Origin: Clostridia bacterium
GTDB taxonomy: Bacteria; Bacillota; Clostridia; Oscillospirales; CAG-272
Reading direction: 5' to 3'
DNA: 64,000 bases
Assembly: GCA_017501245.1 (NCBI GenBank)
Contig: JAFVXI010000013.1
Span: 333,889-397,888 of the forward strand
This document shows positions 8,612 to 17,814 of the stretch, in pieces (the first letter of the stretch is position 1; each line of letters starts with the position of its first letter). A program made the translations under genes and the position numbers. The notes beneath the pieces were generated by a model, which saw only the letters and a list, made by a program, of their open reading frames with translations, was not told the DNA's origin and searched no databases.

Positions 8612-9019
8612 TTAGTCGTCGGGGTCGATCACGTCGATCTCCTCGTTAAACTTGGTGATCCTCTTTGCGTTGAGATAATAGGAGTCGCCCGCATGGCTGA
8701 TGAAGGAGTATTCCTCATCGTCAACGTCAAAGAGCCTGCCCGTTATATCGAGCGCTCTGCCCGCCATGCAGAACACGTCGAGAAACTCATCGGTGTCAAA
8801 TTCCTCTATCTCGATGCCGTAGTCGTCGTTAGAGAGGGTAAAGCCCGTGGTCTCGGTGTCGTCCTGCTCCTCGTAGCCATCCTTATAGTCAATATATTCG
8901 CTATCCATCTCGAAAAATTCATCAAGCTCACCGGATCTTAAAAAGCTCACGAATTTTCTTATCTCGGATTTAACTCCGCTGACGGTTATCTCAAAATACA
9001 GTTCATCACAAAGTGTCAT
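8612..9019 (-). CDS. acidic hypothetical protein
   Basis: A 135-residue, strongly acidic soluble protein of unknown function with no signal peptide or membrane segment. I placed the start at the ATG at 9017-9019 because GGAG sits about five bases before it; a longer frame from 9088 has no RBS. It shows runs of Asp and Glu (EEQDDTETTG, DVDDEEYSF) and an ordered-looking N-terminus (ELYFEITVSGVKSEIRKFV) resembling a beta-alpha unit. I do not recognise the family. A strong promoter lies 125 bp upstream (9145-9173), so the gene is very likely real. Confidence 0.7.
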   Translation of the reverse strand: MTLCDELYFEITVSGVKSEIRKFVSFLRSGELDEFFEMDSEYIDYKDGYEEQDDTETTGFTLSNDDYGIEIEEFDTDEFLDVFCMAGRALDITGRLFDVDDEEYSFISHAGDSYYLNAKRITKFNEEIDVIDPDD

Positions 9020-9144
9020 ATTTCTCCATTCTGTCGTCGTGCGACCTCGTCTATGCTGCAGGCGCTGAAAGAGAGCGTTCTCCTGCACGTTCTTAAATGC
9101 CCGGGTGCGCCCATAGAATCACGGGAGGGCTCACTTCAAGAATG

Positions 9145-9173
9145 AGTATAGCATAGCTTTTTTTGCTTGTCAA
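9145..9173 (-). promoter_or_regulatory. sigma-A-type promoter for the 8612-9019 gene
   Basis: On the minus strand, TTGACA, a 17-bp spacer and TATACT preceded by TGC (extended -10). It drives the acidic gene and probably the DUF308 gene behind it. Confidence 0.75.
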
Positions 9174-9493
9174 TAGCGTTTTTCCGGGCGGTATTTTTTA
9201 GCATTTATTCTAGTTTATTCCGAGCGATACGACGGGGTTACGCCAGGTCGCACACCCTACGCTCTACGGCTTATTTTTAAAATAACGCTCGCACCCGGGG
9301 AGGCACCCGCACCCCTCTGCCTACGGACTCCCCAAAGCCTCGTGGCAGCAGCCCGGACCAGAGTTTCGATACGTCAAAATACATTTCCTATTACGACATA
9401 TTAGCTGAAAAATGGCGAAACAGAGTCAAGCTGAACAATCTTTTTTTGCGCTTTGCAACAAACTCCGCCGATATCTTTGGTGAGTCTGACAGA

Positions 9494-9523
9494 TTGACAC
9501 CCACCTTTATTATATGATAAAAT
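9494..9523 (+). promoter_or_regulatory. sigma-A-type promoter for the large exported proteins
   Basis: TTGACA, an 18-bp spacer and TAAAAT, about 65 bp upstream of the ATG at 9591. Confidence 0.6.
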
Positions 9524-9590
9524 ATTTTTACCCCACACGTATGTGTGTGTTAATTTGTTCATCAAAATTCTTTTACATAAGGAGAAGAAA

Positions 9591-12500
9591 ATGAAGAAAA
9601 GGATAACTGTCCTATCAGCCATTCTCGTTCTCGCTCTCGTTCTTGGCGGAGTGTTTATGCTGCTCACGTCCGCAGAGTCCGAGGTCGAGGCAAGGCTTGC
9701 TCTGGCTCCCGCAGGCGGCTCCTCCGCCACCTTTGAGGGAACCTTTGACGAGATGGTAGAAAAGCTTAATTCCTCCGTCGCCACTCTCGGCGCGGGAAAG
9801 GCGACCCTCACCCTCTGTAAGAACGCTTCTGCCACCAAGCAGATCGCATTCACCGGCACGGGTGCCGAGACGGTCGTCATTGACCTTGGCGGAAATTCGC
9901 TCGACCTTTCGGCAGTGAATGAATCGACCCCCGGTGCCGCTATTGCGGTAAGCTCTCTTCTGAAATTTGAGATCCTCGGCGGAGCAGCCGCAGATCTTGA
10001 GGCGGGCGAGCTTCTCTCGAAGGACGCTGCATCCGGCATCGTCATGATCGATAACGTCGCTTCCTCCAAGATCGACGGCGTATATATGAGCTATGCGGCA
10101 ACCGCAGAGGGCGTATACGGCGTGGCTCAGAAGGGCGCAGGCTCTCTCTATATCGCACGCTCCGATCTCGCCTACTCGGGCGATAAGGCGGCAAGCCCCA
10201 TACTTCTTGCGACCGACACTGCCTCCCTTACTCTTAACGGCGTCAGCATCGCCGATCTCAAGACGGCGGGCGGCTCCTCCGTCGGCGTTTCGGTCAAGGG
10301 CTCTACCGTAAGATTTGAGAACTCCTCCGTCAAGGCGGACGTCGCTTATCTTATGAACGGTGGCACCTGGCTCACCGCAGTTGACGTCGAGCTTGCGGCA
10401 ACCTCCGCTATCTTCTCGGCAAACGGCGCAGGCGACGACGTAGTCAACTCCCTTGGCGTTACCCTCAAGGGTAATATCCTCGGCGAGGGCGCTACCAAGG
10501 ATATGATCAAGCTCTGGTACGGCACGGGCAGCACGCTCATTCTCGGCGACGATCCCTCCGCTTCCGTAACCGTTGCAACCTCCCTTGCCGCTCTTGCAGA
10601 GGCAGAGTCGGGCAAGTGGACTCTCACCTCCTCGAGCGGGGCGGAGTCTATTTACACTATCGTAACCGACCGTGCGGCAAAGATCACCGAGGGCGAAAGC
10701 ACACTCGGAGCATCGGTAAGTGCCGGCGCCCAGCTTTACGAAGCACCCACAGCAGTTGCGATAGCAATGCTCAAGGATGCCAGCTATAATACCAGCACCG
10801 TGAGCTTCGCCAGTACGGAAACCGCAAACGGCACCGCATCTACCTTCTTTGATCTTAACGGTCACAAGGTGACACAGACTAAAACCACCTACCTATTCAA
10901 TGCAGGCGGCAATGTTCTCCGCCTTTCCATCGACGGTATGGATGCTCTCGGCAACAGAGGAGGCATCGAACACACCGGCTATGTCGGCGGCGCTTTCTAT
11001 GGAAAGGGAATCGTTGCAACTGCTGAGATCACCTTCCGCAATTTCGAGATGAACCACAGAAACGGCGGCGGTAAGAGCAGCGCCTGCCACTACTTCCAGC
11101 TTCAGGATGCGCACTACTATTTCGACGGCGTTCGCATCCTCTTTAGCGGCGATAAGCTCAGAGTAGAGGATAGCTATTACGTCGGCTCGATTGGTAAGTA
11201 TACCGCTAGTATGATCACCCTCCAGTCTACCGCAACTCTCGACTTGAGAAACTGTGAGTTCGTCACCGAGCCCACGGGCACGGCGGCTAACGTAAGCGTG
11301 CCGATCATCCCCACCGTTGTCAACGCAACAAAGAGCAACACCGTCTATATGAAGGACTGTAAGCTCGACGGCGTCGGCGCCGCAGTAAGCGCAAGCACCT
11401 CTATGAGCGGCATCTCCTACGTCACCGACTGCGTCATCAAGTCGGGTGCTACGCCCTTCATCGGCGGCAGCCAGTCCGCTCACGTTAAGCTCTCCGACTG
11501 CGAGATCACTATAGGTGACAGCGCCGAGCTTACAAACGGCGTTCTCGACGTTCTCCTCGGCGAGGGCAAGCTTAAGATCTTCACCTCGGCGTCCTCCGTC
11601 AGCGGAACTCACACCCTCCCCCCCGAGTCCACCCTCGTATTCGACACTAAATCGGAGGCTTACGTGATCATCACAGGCGATTCTATCTCTACTGTAAAGC
11701 TTAATAAGCTCTTTGCAAACGGCATGGTCTTCCAGGCAGGCAAGCCCGTCAACGTATGGGGCACCTGTGAGGAGGACGGCTCGGTCGTAAAGGTCACCCT
11801 TGGCGACAAGAGCGCCGAGGCTACCGTATCGGGCGGCAAGTGGTTTGCCACCCTCCCCGCTTTTGACTATGCCAAGGACCTCACCCTCACGGTCGAGGAG
11901 CTTGATAAGCAGGGCTCGGTAACCTTTAAGGATATCGACATCGGCGAGGTCTGGGTAATGGCAGGTCAGTCGAACGCAAACCTCGGCGCATATAAGCTCG
12001 AGGACTTCGACGAGTATCTCGCCCTTGCGGATAACTACGACAACATACGTTGCTTCAGCGTTAAGGCGGCTCTCTCCGACACCGAGCTTGACGACTTCGC
12101 AACCGCTCGCTGGTACGACGTAAACAGCAAGACCCTTCCTAAGAGCTTCGGCGACGACGGGAACACCGGCATCTCCGCAGTTGCCTACGTTATGGCGACC
12201 AAGCTTGCCGTTGAGCTTGAGGGCAACGTCACCATTGCGGTCGTCGACGTAAACTATAACGGCAAGGCAATCTCCAACTTCATCAATAATAACTACGATC
12301 CCGGTGCTAAATCGTCAGACGCCGAGCACGGAATCTATAACGCTATGATAGCTCCCTTCGTGGGCTATAACATCAAGGGCTTCGGCTGGTATCAGGGCGA
12401 GGCAACCGCCGACTCCGGCGAATGCACCACCGAGACCGATGGCAAGTACGGCCTCAACGTGGATCAGCTCTACGCAACCTTCACCGAGACCTTTAACGTA

Positions 12501-13256
12501 AACGAGGGAAGCGATCCCCTCGAGCTGTTTATCATTCAGCTCTCCGCATATATGAGCAATCCTCAGAATATGCGTACCTATCAGCAGGCTATCGCGGCGG
12601 GCAACGAGCATTATCATCTCGTCAGCTGCTCCTGGGCAGGTTCCGTCCTTTCTAAATACGACTTTGCGCTCGATGCGGGCGACGGCTTCCAGTACGGCCA
12701 CGTCCACTCAGCGAGAAAGTCGCCTATGGGCATCGCTCTTGCAGACTCCATCCTCGAGAACGTTTATTTCAAGGATGAAGGCGTCAAGCTCGCATCTCCC
12801 GAGATCGAGAGCGTCGTGGCAAACGGCTCAACCATCTCCGTCACCCTCGACCGTGATTTCCTTATCCTCTTCGGCGAAGAGGTGACCGGCTTTGAGGTCG
12901 CAGGCCAAGACAAGGTGTTCTATGCGGCGACCGGCAAGGTCGAGGGCAGGACCATCACCCTCAGCTCAGCGAGCGTTGCGGCTCCCGTCTACGTGAGATA
13001 CGGCTACGGCAGTTCTCTCATCGAGTTTGACGACGGACAGGTGATGCAGTTCATCAAGGACTACTTCACCGCAAATCCCGCAAGCAACAAGGCAACCTCC
13101 GTTACCGTAACCACCCCTGCCGGCACGGTAGTCATCGACACCTCCGATCCTGCGGTCATCCGCTCGATCCTCCCCGGCAACATCATTTCCACGAGCGGCC
13201 ATTCGCTTGCAGTGTTCTCAACTGCTGTGAAGTCCAGCTCGGCTAACCAGAACTGA
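9591..13256 (+). CDS. large exported protein with sialate O-acetylesterase-type domain
   Basis: A 1221-residue exported protein. The ATG at 9591 has a clean AAGGAG RBS and begins a signal peptide or anchor (hydrophobic residues 5-27, no lipobox). Residues 30-690 are Ala/Gly/Ser/Thr-rich with beta-helix-like phrases (LTLNGVSIADL, RFENSSVKADV), suggesting a right-handed parallel beta-helix. From about residue 700 a sialate O-acetylesterase (SASA, SGNH hydrolase) module follows: FANGMVFQ start, nucleophile Ser794 in AGQSN, WYQGEA at 933-938 and a candidate catalytic histidine at 1037 or 1039 (GHVH). It would remove acetyl groups from sialic acids or other sugars outside the cell. It shares an operon with the deacetylase-like protein 17 bp downstream. 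Confidence 0.85.
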   Translation: MKKRITVLSAILVLALVLGGVFMLLTSAESEVEARLALAPAGGSSATFEGTFDEMVEKLNSSVATLGAGKATLTLCKNASATKQIAFTGTGAETVVIDLGGNSLDLSAVNESTPGAAIAVSSLLKFEILGGAAADLEAGELLSKDAASGIVMIDNVASSKIDGVYMSYAATAEGVYGVAQKGAGSLYIARSDLAYSGDKAASPILLATDTASLTLNGVSIADLKTAGGSSVGVSVKGSTVRFENSSVKADVAYLMNGGTWLTAVDVELAATSAIFSANGAGDDVVNSLGVTLKGNILGEGATKDMIKLWYGTGSTLILGDDPSASVTVATSLAALAEAESGKWTLTSSSGAESIYTIVTDRAAKITEGESTLGASVSAGAQLYEAPTAVAIAMLKDASYNTSTVSFASTETANGTASTFFDLNGHKVTQTKTTYLFNAGGNVLRLSIDGMDALGNRGGIEHTGYVGGAFYGKGIVATAEITFRNFEMNHRNGGGKSSACHYFQLQDAHYYFDGVRILFSGDKLRVEDSYYVGSIGKYTASMITLQSTATLDLRNCEFVTEPTGTAANVSVPIIPTVVNATKSNTVYMKDCKLDGVGAAVSASTSMSGISYVTDCVIKSGATPFIGGSQSAHVKLSDCEITIGDSAELTNGVLDVLLGEGKLKIFTSASSVSGTHTLPPESTLVFDTKSEAYVIITGDSISTVKLNKLFANGMVFQAGKPVNVWGTCEEDGSVVKVTLGDKSAEATVSGGKWFATLPAFDYAKDLTLTVEELDKQGSVTFKDIDIGEVWVMAGQSNANLGAYKLEDFDEYLALADNYDNIRCFSVKAALSDTELDDFATARWYDVNSKTLPKSFGDDGNTGISAVAYVMATKLAVELEGNVTIAVVDVNYNGKAISNFINNNYDPGAKSSDAEHGIYNAMIAPFVGYNIKGFGWYQGEATADSGECTTETDGKYGLNVDQLYATFTETFNVNEGSDPLELFIIQLSAYMSNPQNMRTYQQAIAAGNEHYHLVSCSWAGSVLSKYDFALDAGDGFQYGHVHSARKSPMGIALADSILENVYFKDEGVKLASPEIESVVANGSTISVTLDRDFLILFGEEVTGFEVAGQDKVFYAATGKVEGRTITLSSASVAAPVYVRYGYGSSLIEFDDGQVMQFIKDYFTANPASNKATSVTVTTPAGTVVIDTSDPAVIRSILPGNIISTSGHSLAVFSTAVKSSSANQN

Positions 13257-13273
13257 TAAAGGAGGTAAGATCA

Positions 13274-16200
13274 ATGAAAAAGAATATTTTAAGGTCGCTC
13301 CTCCTCGTTATTCTCGCTCTATCGATCGTTATGGCGCTCGCATCCTGCGAGATGCTCGAGAATCTCCTGCCCGGCGTTTTCCCGGGCGGCGAGTGCGAGC
13401 ACGTAGACGCCGACGGCGATAAGCTCTGCGACAAGTGCGAGGCAGAGCTTGAGGGCTATGAGCCTGACGACCCGATTGACCCCGATGACCCCCTTGACCC
13501 CGATGACGTCCCCGACCTCTCGGGCATCGTGTTCGCTGACAAGACCGTTATTTACAGCGGCGATTATCACGAGCTTTCCATTCCCATAAGCGAGATCCCC
13601 GTCGGAGTCGTTCCGCTTTATTCCTTAAATAAGTTTGTAGAGGTCGGCTCCCACACCGTAACGGTAGACTTCTACTATGCGGGCGAGAAGATCGAGGGTG
13701 CCTCCAAGAGTGCGACCCTCACTATCGAGAAGGCAAGCTACGACCTCACAGGCGTCAGCCTCCCCGGTCTCACCAAGACCTATGACGGCAAGGCGGTGGA
13801 GCTCAGCGTTGAGGGCAAGCTCCCCGGCGGCGTTTCGGTTGAGAAATACGTTTATAAAAACGCTGCGGGTGAGGACGTCGACGAGATCGTTGACGCAGGC
13901 GTCTACACCGCCTATGCAGTCCTTAAGGGCAACAGCACTAACTTCCACCCCATCACTCCCCTTGAGGCGACCGTCGAGGTCAGAAGACTCGCTCTCTCGG
14001 GCTATTCCTTCAAGGATGCCAAGCTCGAGTATGACGGAACTCCTAAGTCCATCTTCGTCGAGGGCTTACCCTCCGACGTTAAGGTAACCTACACCGGCAA
14101 CGGTCAGATCGATTACGGCACCTATACCGTAACCGCAAGCTTCGACGTAGGCGTAAACTACGAGCCTATCGCCGATATGACCGCAACCCTCCGCATAACC
14201 AAGCTTCTCTATGATATGGACGGCGTCAGCCTCAGTGGCGCAACCGTAACCTACGACGGCACCTCCAAGATGCCCACCCTCGAGGGCAGCGTTCCCGCAG
14301 GCGTCAGCGTCAGCTACACGGTGGTTGACGAGGATGGCAACGAGGTCAACGAGGTCGTAAACGTCGGCACCTATACCGTGACCGCAAGCTTTGAGGTCGG
14401 CTCGGATTATGAGCCCATCGAGCCCATGACGGCAACGGTAGTTGTCAGAAAGGCGTCGGTCAGCGTCAGCTTCAAGGACGTGACCTTTGGCTTCGACGGC
14501 ACCGAAAAGAGCATCCTCGTTGAGGGCTTACCCTCCTTCGTAGAGGCAACCTACGAGGGCAACGGCAGGATTGCCCCCGGTGTGTATAAGGTAACCGTAA
14601 CCTTCGCTGCCAGCGACAACTACAACGCCCTCGAGCCTATGACGGCTACGATGACGATCAGCTTCGATAATCCTCAGGATTATCCCACCGAAACTCTCAC
14701 CTACGAGAAGGTGACGGGCGGCTACGCCGTAACCGGCATCACAAACTCTCCTATGGTAGTCGTTATCCCCTCGAGATACCTCGGTGAGCCCGTCGTTTCG
14801 GTCAAGTCCAACGCCTTCCGCGGTATGGACTTCATCGAGTATCTCTACATCCCCGCAAGCGTCACCAATATCGGTAACGCGGCGTTTATGGATTGCTCCA
14901 AGCTCGCAACCCTCTATCTTGCGGGCTACACCGCAGAGGTTGACGGGGGCGGCAACATCGTCAAGACCGGAACCTCCGCGCTCAAGACCATCGGTCAGCT
15001 CGCCTTCGCAAACACTGCGCTCAAGGTCGTTGACCTCCCCGACAGCCTCGTAGCTATGGGCATCGGAGTGTTTGAGGGCTGTAAGGAGATAGAGAAGATG
15101 ACCCTGCCCTTCATCGGCGGCAGCGCAAATTCCTCTCACCCCTACCTCGGCTATCTCTTCGGAGCAAATATGGCTGAGAGCTCCTCGGAATCCGTTCCCG
15201 CATCTCTCACGACACTCATCATCTCCGATAACTGCAAGGAAATACCCGCATACGCATTCTACGGCATCACCTCTCTTAAGAGCGTCCACGTAGGAAAGTC
15301 GGTCGTAAAGATCGGAAACCGTGCGTTTGCAGGCTGCTCCGCCCTCAGGGATATCTATCTTCCCAAGAGCGTAACGACTATTCCCGCCGCAACCTCCTAC
15401 ACCGATTCTCCCTTCTTTGGCTGTGCTGAGGATCTTCTCATCGTCATCGAGAGCATAGAATCCACCAGTGGCTTCGGCAGGTATTACGCTTCTGTCTCCG
15501 AGACGGGCGCTGCTCTCGTCATCTTCGGAAAGACCTATGAGGATTACTGTATGAATAAGGATAATTACAGAGCTGCCGACGTCACCGATTCCAAGGCGGC
15601 AGGCATCTACGTAGGCGGCAAGCTCGTTGACGGCTTCGATCCCGCAAAGCTTGATTACAGCGTAAGTGCTGACATAAACAAGGGCTTCGGCGCTGTCACA
15701 GCTATTGCAAACTCCTCGCTTGCAAGCATCTCCGTCACCAACCTCGGTGGCAACAAGATCGCAGTTGCAGTCACCTCCGCCGACGGCGTCAACACCACCA
15801 CCTATACCATCAGCGTAACCGTGACCGGTAGCTTCTCGAGCGCCGCCGAGGTAGTAAATAAGAACGGTGCGAGCGGAACCGTCTCCTTCGTCCTCGACGA
15901 CGGCTTTATCGGAACTGCAAACTTCGCTAAGTCGATGCTCGACAAGTATCCCTCCCTTAGCCTCACCTTCGCTATCTACACCTCGAAGATCGCAACCTTC
16001 AAGATGCAGGACACCAACGGCGACGGCATCATGGAGTACGTAAAGGATGCTAACGGCAGGTACGTTTATGAAACCGATATGATAGTTGAGGGCAGCACGC
16101 AGAAGGTAGTCGACTTCTGGCGCGATATCCTCTCCTCCACCCCCGGCAGGACAGAGATCGTCTCCCACTCTCACACCCATAGACATTGGGGCTACGACGA

Positions 16201-17329
16201 CAGAGGCGGCTCGATGTTCGCTATCGCTAACTCTAACGGAAACATCTCGAAGAGCCCCACCACCCTCGCTGAGGGCTCGGTAAGCGCCGAGATGTACGGC
16301 TCTATCCAGATCGTCCAGGATCTCTTCGGTGACCTCGGCTCCATGTCCGAGACCTTCGTTATGCCCGGCATCGCCGTGACTGGCAGCACCAAGGCTACCA
16401 AGTCGGACGTTAATATCCTCCTTCGCGGCCATCTCGTAAGGCTCGTCAGCGACACCGCCGTCAGCACCACCGGCACCACGGACGACAGCGGCAGGACCAA
16501 GTACACCGTAAACTCCGCAACCGAGATCGACCTTGCGTCAGTCAAGCTCACCATCCCCGCAGGAACTCCCATTGCAACCAACGCTGAGATCAGCGGCAAC
16601 GTCATCCCGAAGGGAACCGTTATTGCAGTCGTTGAATGCTCTATGACCGTCCCCGCGGGAACCCAGATCCTCGGCCACGGAACCTATTGGAACAAGGTCA
16701 AGGACGAGGCTCTCGCAAGCCTCACCTACATCGGCTCCCGTAACACCGGCGCATCCGATGCGCTTAACAACGGTATATATCAGGCATCCTTCTTCGCCAA
16801 CATCGCCAAGAGAAAGGACGTTAAGTCCTTCGGCATTAAGGCAGAGGACGTAAACCGCGACATCTCGGATTGGAAGGGCTATATCGACTCCGCAGTCGAG
16901 AGGAAGGGCTGGGTCTCCTACTGCATCCACGCTATCACCGAAACTCTTAACTCCGCAGTTGAGAATCAGGGCGGTCATATGATCACCTTCGGTCAGGGCG
17001 AGGAGCTCTTCAAGCATGCGGTAGAGTACGGCGACGAGCTCTGGATAGCACAGTATTCCGACGCAACCATGTACTATCACGAGTGGTCTACCTCTAAGGT
17101 CACCCACAGCTACGACGCCGCAACCGGCAGGATCACCGTCAGCCTCACCGACAACGAGAACGACGAGATCTACACGATGCCCCTTACCATCAAGGTCAAG
17201 GTTCCCGCAACCTGGGCTTCTGCCACCGACGGAACCAACACCTACGAGATAAGGAAGAACAGCGATGGCTCGGCATACGTCTACGTTGACGTCAAGCCCG
17301 AAACCACCGTCACCATCACCGGCAACTGA
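13274..17329 (+). CDS. giant lipoprotein: MBG-like repeats, BspA leucine-rich repeats, NodB-like deacetylase domain
   Basis: A 1351-residue lipoprotein behind a perfect AAAGGAGGT RBS, 17 bp after the esterase gene. The signal ends in the lipobox LASC (Cys25). A short Cys/His/Asp motif follows (HVDADGDKLCDKC), then an Asp/Pro linker, then about five MBG-like beta repeats of 75-80 residues (about 80-470; recurring YDGT or YDGK, GTYTVTASF). BspA-type leucine-rich repeats fill about 490-720 (NAFRGMDFIEYLYIP, NRAFAGCSALRDIYLPKSV). A NodB-like polysaccharide deacetylase domain starts near 865, with DDG at 875-877 for the catalytic Asp and metal, and HSHTH at 965-969. It should sit on the outer surface and act on N- or O-acetylated glycans; the substrate is unknown. 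Confidence 0.85.
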   Translation: MKKNILRSLLLVILALSIVMALASCEMLENLLPGVFPGGECEHVDADGDKLCDKCEAELEGYEPDDPIDPDDPLDPDDVPDLSGIVFADKTVIYSGDYHELSIPISEIPVGVVPLYSLNKFVEVGSHTVTVDFYYAGEKIEGASKSATLTIEKASYDLTGVSLPGLTKTYDGKAVELSVEGKLPGGVSVEKYVYKNAAGEDVDEIVDAGVYTAYAVLKGNSTNFHPITPLEATVEVRRLALSGYSFKDAKLEYDGTPKSIFVEGLPSDVKVTYTGNGQIDYGTYTVTASFDVGVNYEPIADMTATLRITKLLYDMDGVSLSGATVTYDGTSKMPTLEGSVPAGVSVSYTVVDEDGNEVNEVVNVGTYTVTASFEVGSDYEPIEPMTATVVVRKASVSVSFKDVTFGFDGTEKSILVEGLPSFVEATYEGNGRIAPGVYKVTVTFAASDNYNALEPMTATMTISFDNPQDYPTETLTYEKVTGGYAVTGITNSPMVVVIPSRYLGEPVVSVKSNAFRGMDFIEYLYIPASVTNIGNAAFMDCSKLATLYLAGYTAEVDGGGNIVKTGTSALKTIGQLAFANTALKVVDLPDSLVAMGIGVFEGCKEIEKMTLPFIGGSANSSHPYLGYLFGANMAESSSESVPASLTTLIISDNCKEIPAYAFYGITSLKSVHVGKSVVKIGNRAFAGCSALRDIYLPKSVTTIPAATSYTDSPFFGCAEDLLIVIESIESTSGFGRYYASVSETGAALVIFGKTYEDYCMNKDNYRAADVTDSKAAGIYVGGKLVDGFDPAKLDYSVSADINKGFGAVTAIANSSLASISVTNLGGNKIAVAVTSADGVNTTTYTISVTVTGSFSSAAEVVNKNGASGTVSFVLDDGFIGTANFAKSMLDKYPSLSLTFAIYTSKIATFKMQDTNGDGIMEYVKDANGRYVYETDMIVEGSTQKVVDFWRDILSSTPGRTEIVSHSHTHRHWGYDDRGGSMFAIANSNGNISKSPTTLAEGSVSAEMYGSIQIVQDLFGDLGSMSETFVMPGIAVTGSTKATKSDVNILLRGHLVRLVSDTAVSTTGTTDDSGRTKYTVNSATEIDLASVKLTIPAGTPIATNAEISGNVIPKGTVIAVVECSMTVPAGTQILGHGTYWNKVKDEALASLTYIGSRNTGASDALNNGIYQASFFANIAKRKDVKSFGIKAEDVNRDISDWKGYIDSAVERKGWVSYCIHAITETLNSAVENQGGHMITFGQGEELFKHAVEYGDELWIAQYSDATMYYHEWSTSKVTHSYDAATGRITVSLTDNENDEIYTMPLTIKVKVPATWASATDGTNTYEIRKNSDGSAYVYVDVKPETTVTITGN

Positions 17330-17375
17330 TGATCGGCTGATCGCCCGCATCGGGCGAAAAACCAAATATGAACCC

Positions 17376-17407
17376 GAGCGGCTCCCCACGAAGGAGCCGC
17401 TCTTTTC
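17376..17407 (+). terminator. rho-independent terminator of the exported-protein operon
   Basis: Perfect 10-bp stem GAGCGGCTCC/GGAGCCGCTC with a 7-base loop, then TTTTCT, about 45 bp after the stop at 17329. Confidence 0.9.
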
Positions 17408-17582
17408 TCCCGCAAAGGCGAGATCATCCCTCCCCCTTTCTTTTATCGGCGATATCGCCCCTTCGCACATCTATTATCTAAAAAGGCTCATTGGATCTGT
17501 CTCGCATTTTATTTGCAAAGGCTTGCTTTTCGTCGCCACGGTGCGCAGGCGGTGGCTTTATCCGTCTGTCGATCTGTCTCTG

Positions 17583-17726
17583 TCCGCCGCCCTGTCTGAG
17601 TCTGCCGCCCTGTCTGAGTCTGCCGCCCTGCCTGCGTCTGCCGCCCTGTCTGAGTCTGCCGCCCTGCCTGCGTCTGCCGCCCTGCCTGCGTCTGCCGCCC
17701 CGCCTGCGTCCGCCGCCCTGTCTCTG
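17583..17726. repeat. 18-bp tandem repeat, eight copies
   Basis: Eight consecutive copies of an 18-bp unit close to TCTGCCGCCCTGTCTGAG, with a partial ninth up to 17732. Variation is concentrated in the last 7 bases (TGTCTGAG, TGCCTGCG or TGTCTCTG endings) while TCTGCCGCCC is kept. The array ends 26 bp before the -35 box of the MFS transporter gene. Confidence 0.95.
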
Positions 17727-17751
17727 TCTGCCTATCGCTGCCGATCCTTTC

Positions 17752-17780
17752 TTGACAAGGCGGCAGGGCAGTGCTATAAT
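17752..17780 (+). promoter_or_regulatory. strong sigma-A promoter of the MFS gene
   Basis: TTGACA (17752-17757), 17-bp spacer, TATAAT (17775-17780) preceded by TGC. The expected start is about 25 bp before the RBS AAGGAAGGT. Confidence 0.9.
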
Positions 17781-17814
17781 ACTATACGCAAAGCAAAAAG
17801 GAAGGTAAAGGCAA

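Larger units (their letters stand above)
9020..9590. other. 571-bp intergenic region with divergent promoters
   Basis: This holds the minus-strand promoter of the acidic gene (9145-9173) and the plus-strand promoter of the large exported-protein operon (9494-9523). The 320 bp between them, partly C-rich, contain no supported gene or repeat. Confidence 0.6.
17330..17814. other. intergenic region with terminator, tandem repeat and promoter
   Basis: Contains the terminator of the exported-protein operon, an 18-bp tandem repeat and the promoter of the following MFS gene. Open frames crossing the repeat on both strands are low-complexity (Arg/Gly/Gln or Pro/Cys/Leu) and are not supported as genes. 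Confidence 0.7.

Noticed and set aside
9615..10865. 416-codon antisense open frame opposite the esterase-type gene
   Set aside because: Same reasoning: composition shadow of the sense strand, no start signals or domains.
14528..16432. 634-codon antisense open frame opposite the giant lipoprotein gene
   Set aside because: It lies fully inside a strongly supported gene, has no RBS or family resemblance and reflects the codon bias of the sense gene.
17583..17726. CRISPR array
   Set aside because: The repeat is a contiguous 18-bp tandem repeat without spacers.
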